A stretch of DNA of 20,000 bases. Origin: Prorocentrum cordatum. Taxonomy: Eukaryota > Sar > Dinophyceae > Prorocentrales > Prorocentraceae. Shown piece after piece: positions 17,966 through 20,000 of this stretch. Location: contig CAUYUJ010014325.1 in assembly GCA_963575745.1 (NCBI GenBank), positions 40,001 to 60,000 of the forward strand, read 5' to 3'. The notes under the pieces are model-generated. The model saw nothing but the letters and a program-made list of their open reading frames with translations, was not told the DNA's origin and ran no database searches. The position numbers and the translations under genes are program-made. The first letter of the stretch is position 1; each line of letters opens with the position of its first letter.

Positions 17966-18770
17966 TTGACTTGTGACCTGACTGCAGAGTGGCATGCCGT
18001 GATGACGGCCAGCGACGCCTCTCCCTTTGGCCTCGGCGTCATGCGACGGCGGGCGCCTGCTGCTACTTGTGCTGCAGTGGGGCGGTGCTCGGAGCGTTGG
18101 CGCTACAAGGTCGAGGGCGGGCGCCAGGCTCGCCCGCGGTCGCTCAAGGCTGGAGAACGGGTGATTGATGAGGGGACAGGCGAAAACAAACAAAATCCGA
18201 CCTCTCTCCCTCCACCTCTCATGCCAAGATCCAGCGGTAACGGGGATCACTCTGGGGAGCACCTGGGCAGCTTGGGGAGTCACGCGTTGAATCCAGAGGA
18301 CATCCAGGAGGCCGGCACCTTGGGCGTCCACGGCGAGGGCTTGGGCATCCCTGTGGAGCACAACATGGCCGAGGCCCTGAGGTTCAGCATGGACCCTTGG
18401 GAGCTCGACGAGGTACCTGGGCACATTGCACGCAAAGAAGCCTGGAAGAGCGTCAGTGCACAGTCGGTGTCTCTGGGGGCCAATATTCTTTACCTTGAGG
18501 GCGAAGCCTTAGTCACGTCTTATCGGCACCTACTTCGTAACTTGGGCAGTCACGGCAAGCGTATGGTGGCTTTAGTCGACAACCTGCCCTTGGCTCTTTC
18601 TTGTGCGAAGGGGAGAGCCCGCTCGAGTTTCTTGAGGTCATGTCTCAACCAGTTGTGCTGTCTGTCTTTAGCCACGGGCTCGAGGCTTTGTGCACGTTGG
18701 ATCGCTTCAGAAAGGAACCCATCAGACTCGCTCAGCCGTGGGAAGCTGGGCTGGTTCAGCGGCCATCGTC
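17966..18770 (+). pseudogene. Pol part 3: RNase H domain
   Basis: In an ORF open to 19801. It starts C-D-L-T-A-E-W-H and continues with S-D-A-S-P-F-G (Asp codon 18014), L-Y-L-E-G-E-A-L (Glu 18497), A-L-V-D-N-L-P-L (Asp 18578) and S-E-R-N-P-S-D-S-L-S-R (Asp 18725). This is the D-E-D-D set of the RNase H fold as found behind DIRS-type RTs; it would remove RNA from the RNA-DNA hybrid. The stretch at 18060-18350 is longer and more charged than a minimal RNase H and may be a family insertion. Beyond S-D-S-L-S-R the frame loses recognisable sequence and the recombinase appears in another frame. Confidence 0.8.
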
Positions 18771-18789
18771 ATCTTAGTGATGCTCGGAC

Positions 18790-19769
18790 GGCTGGTCGGA
18801 GGCTGCGTCGCCCTCCCTGTCCTGCTCTTGCTGATCACGAGGGCGGAGGCTTTGCCGCGACAGGGATCGCGCACCCCTTCGGCCTCGACGAGACACCGCG
18901 CGATCCTGGCTGCCAAGGCCACGGGCGGGAGCACCGGCACGTTGGCCATGAGCCTGCTGGAGCAGCAGGCCGTGAGACTGAACACAGAAGCCTTCCTCCG
19001 GCAGCCGCAACACACGTTTGTGAGCTACTGTGCGGGCCGCCACCTGGACTGGGGCACGTTGGGGCAGTTGGACTCGATCCTGGCGGAGTACTTCACCGCG
19101 CGCCACCTGGCGCAGAGGCTGACGCCCGACCGCATCGCGCAGCCGTCCATCGGCGCGGGGGCCGTGCACCAGCTCTGGAGCCTCCTGCTGCACCCCGCAG
19201 ACCGCGGCCAGGGCGGGATGACGGGGGCGTTCGATGTGCCGATCCCTCTCGATCTCGACCTGTACCTCGCGCCGATCCTCAGGGCCCTCCGCCTAAAGGG
19301 GCCCGTTGCGAAGGCTCTGTGGGGAGTCAGTCTCGGCCAGCGGAACCTGATGTTCTTTCTTGCGGCAATGACCTTGGGCATCAATCACCTGCGCCCCCAC
19401 TCGTTCAGGATGAGGCATGGCATAGTGAGCTACGACCGCTCGACGCAGAGGCGATCGATGGAGCGGGTGCGCCGCAGAAGCCGCTGGGCCGTCATGGCGT
19501 CGATGCGGCGCTACGCGGAGGAGACGGCTCTTCTGCGCGAGCTTCAGGACGGGGCGGAGGTCGCGTACTCGTTCGGCCACCTCGTGGAAGGGCGGTTCTG
19601 CGAGCTGCTGGAGATGGGCTTCCTCAGACGCTGGCGCCTCGCCCAGGTGCCCTCCCAGCTAGTGGAGGCGATGCTGATCTGCGGCCCGGCGCGCGGCAGG
19701 CGGGCTCAGAGGAGGCCCGCAGCTGCGGCGCAGCGAGTGCTGCAGGCGACGCCGTCCGCCTGCACCTGA
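18790..19769 (+). pseudogene. tyrosine recombinase with probable internal deletion
   Basis: In an ORF at 18690-19769. An N-terminal hydrophobic stretch (18770-18850) is followed by a helical core-binding-like region (L-L-E-Q-Q-A-V, F-V-S-Y-C, L-D-S-I-L-A-E-Y-F) to about 19140. The catalytic end is clear: L-R-P-H-S-F-R-M-R-H-G (Arg 19413, His 19416), then R-R-R-S-R-W (Trp 19485) and M-R-R-Y with the likely nucleophile Tyr at 19512. Between about 19150 and 19180 the usual middle of the domain, which carries the first catalytic Arg, seems absent; the total is too short. The enzyme would integrate circular cDNA by site-specific recombination. Identification rests on motifs. Confidence 0.7.
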
Positions 19770-19801
19770 GGCGGCGTTTCAAGGAGGCTGCGCAGCGGTG
19801 A

Positions 19802-20000
19802 TCGCTCTGTCGCAGGCGCGTTGTGGTAGAGCTTTTCAGCGGTTCAGGCCACTTTACCGCCGCGGTGCGCCGACTTGGCCTCTCGGGTCTGGGACTCGAC
19901 ATCAGGCATGGGCCTCTCGAGGACCACCTCGATGCCACTTTCGAGGAGGTCATCGTCGGATGGCTTTGTAGCCACTCAGTCGCCGCTGTTTTTCTAGGGA
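19802..20000 (+). pseudogene. start of SAM-dependent methyltransferase, cut by window end
   Basis: 66 codons are visible in frame after the TGA at 19799-19801. V-V-V-E-L-F-S-G-S-G-H-F-T-A-A-V (motif I, E-L-F-S-G-S-G at 19829-19849) is followed by G-L-G-L-D-I, with the acidic motif II Asp at 19898, then W-L-C-S-H and V-F-L-G at the window end. This is the start of a class I methyltransferase fold. No ATG precedes it here. It probably continued from the recombinase polyprotein, now split by a frameshift and the TGA. Whether it modifies cytosine or adenine cannot be told from this part. DIRS-type elements are known to carry methyltransferase domains. Confidence 0.65.

Larger units (their letters stand above)
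14581..20000 (+). mobile_element. DIRS-like (tyrosine-recombinase) retrotransposon, decayed, right end outside window
   Basis: Domain order is small Cys-rich membrane ORF, Gag-like ORF, RT, RNase H, tyrosine recombinase and methyltransferase start. RT plus RNase H joined to a tyrosine recombinase defines the DIRS order; such elements integrate without a DDE integrase. Domains lie in different frames with one-base breaks near 16377-16384, 17409, 17962, about 18770 and about 19700, and the recombinase has an apparent internal deletion. I did not find terminal or split repeats inside the window; the right end lies beyond 20000. Confidence 0.75.

Overview
This window looks like nuclear DNA of a core dinoflagellate. 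That is an inference from the whole picture. Every gene-like stretch lies on the + strand, the coding parts are very GC-rich, the spacers are packed with simple repeats, and the genes are decayed retrotransposons of types abundant in dinoflagellates. I see no bacterial-type operon, rRNA, tRNA or CRISPR array, and no host housekeeping gene.

Layout. 1-760: an AT-rich satellite of about 31 bp per unit, then an A run and a short CCCAAA tract. 769-1742: a long (GTA)n array. 1743-9984: a GC-rich block bounded on both sides by GTA arrays. It holds (a) a reverse transcriptase (RT) plus restriction-like endonuclease (REL) polyprotein with an N-terminal PARP-like zinc finger (1877-5781, broken by one frameshift and lacking the palm-A aspartate), (b) an unrecognised Cys-rich protein read in three frames with one in-frame stop (6518-9246), and (c) a tail of diverged tandem repeats (9434-9793). 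A GC-rich near-palindrome that encodes G-x-G-A-A-P occurs 11 times across this block, always on the + strand. 9985-10960: more GTA repeat, increasingly degenerate. 10961-14450: non-coding DNA with a strict 32-bp tandem array, an 11-bp array, GA tracts, small hairpins and an (AGCAT)n array.

14581-20000: a second retrotransposon of DIRS / tyrosine-recombinase type. In order it has a small Cys-rich membrane ORF, a Gag-like ORF joined to it by a TGATG stop-start overlap, RT, RNase H, a tyrosine recombinase that seems to have lost its middle, and the start of an S-adenosylmethionine-dependent methyltransferase cut by the window end. Several one-base frameshifts separate the domains.

How they fit together. 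Each block carries the enzymes for copying RNA to DNA (RT, plus RNase H in the second) and for integration (REL nuclease in the first, tyrosine recombinase in the second). Neither looks autonomous as written. Several frame breaks are single-base changes, two of them in G homopolymers, so some may be sequence errors. The missing catalytic residues and the recombinase deletion cannot be explained that way. The most unusual signals are the repeated GAAP-encoding palindrome, the GTA arrays on both sides of the REL-type element, and the methyltransferase attached to the DIRS-like element.
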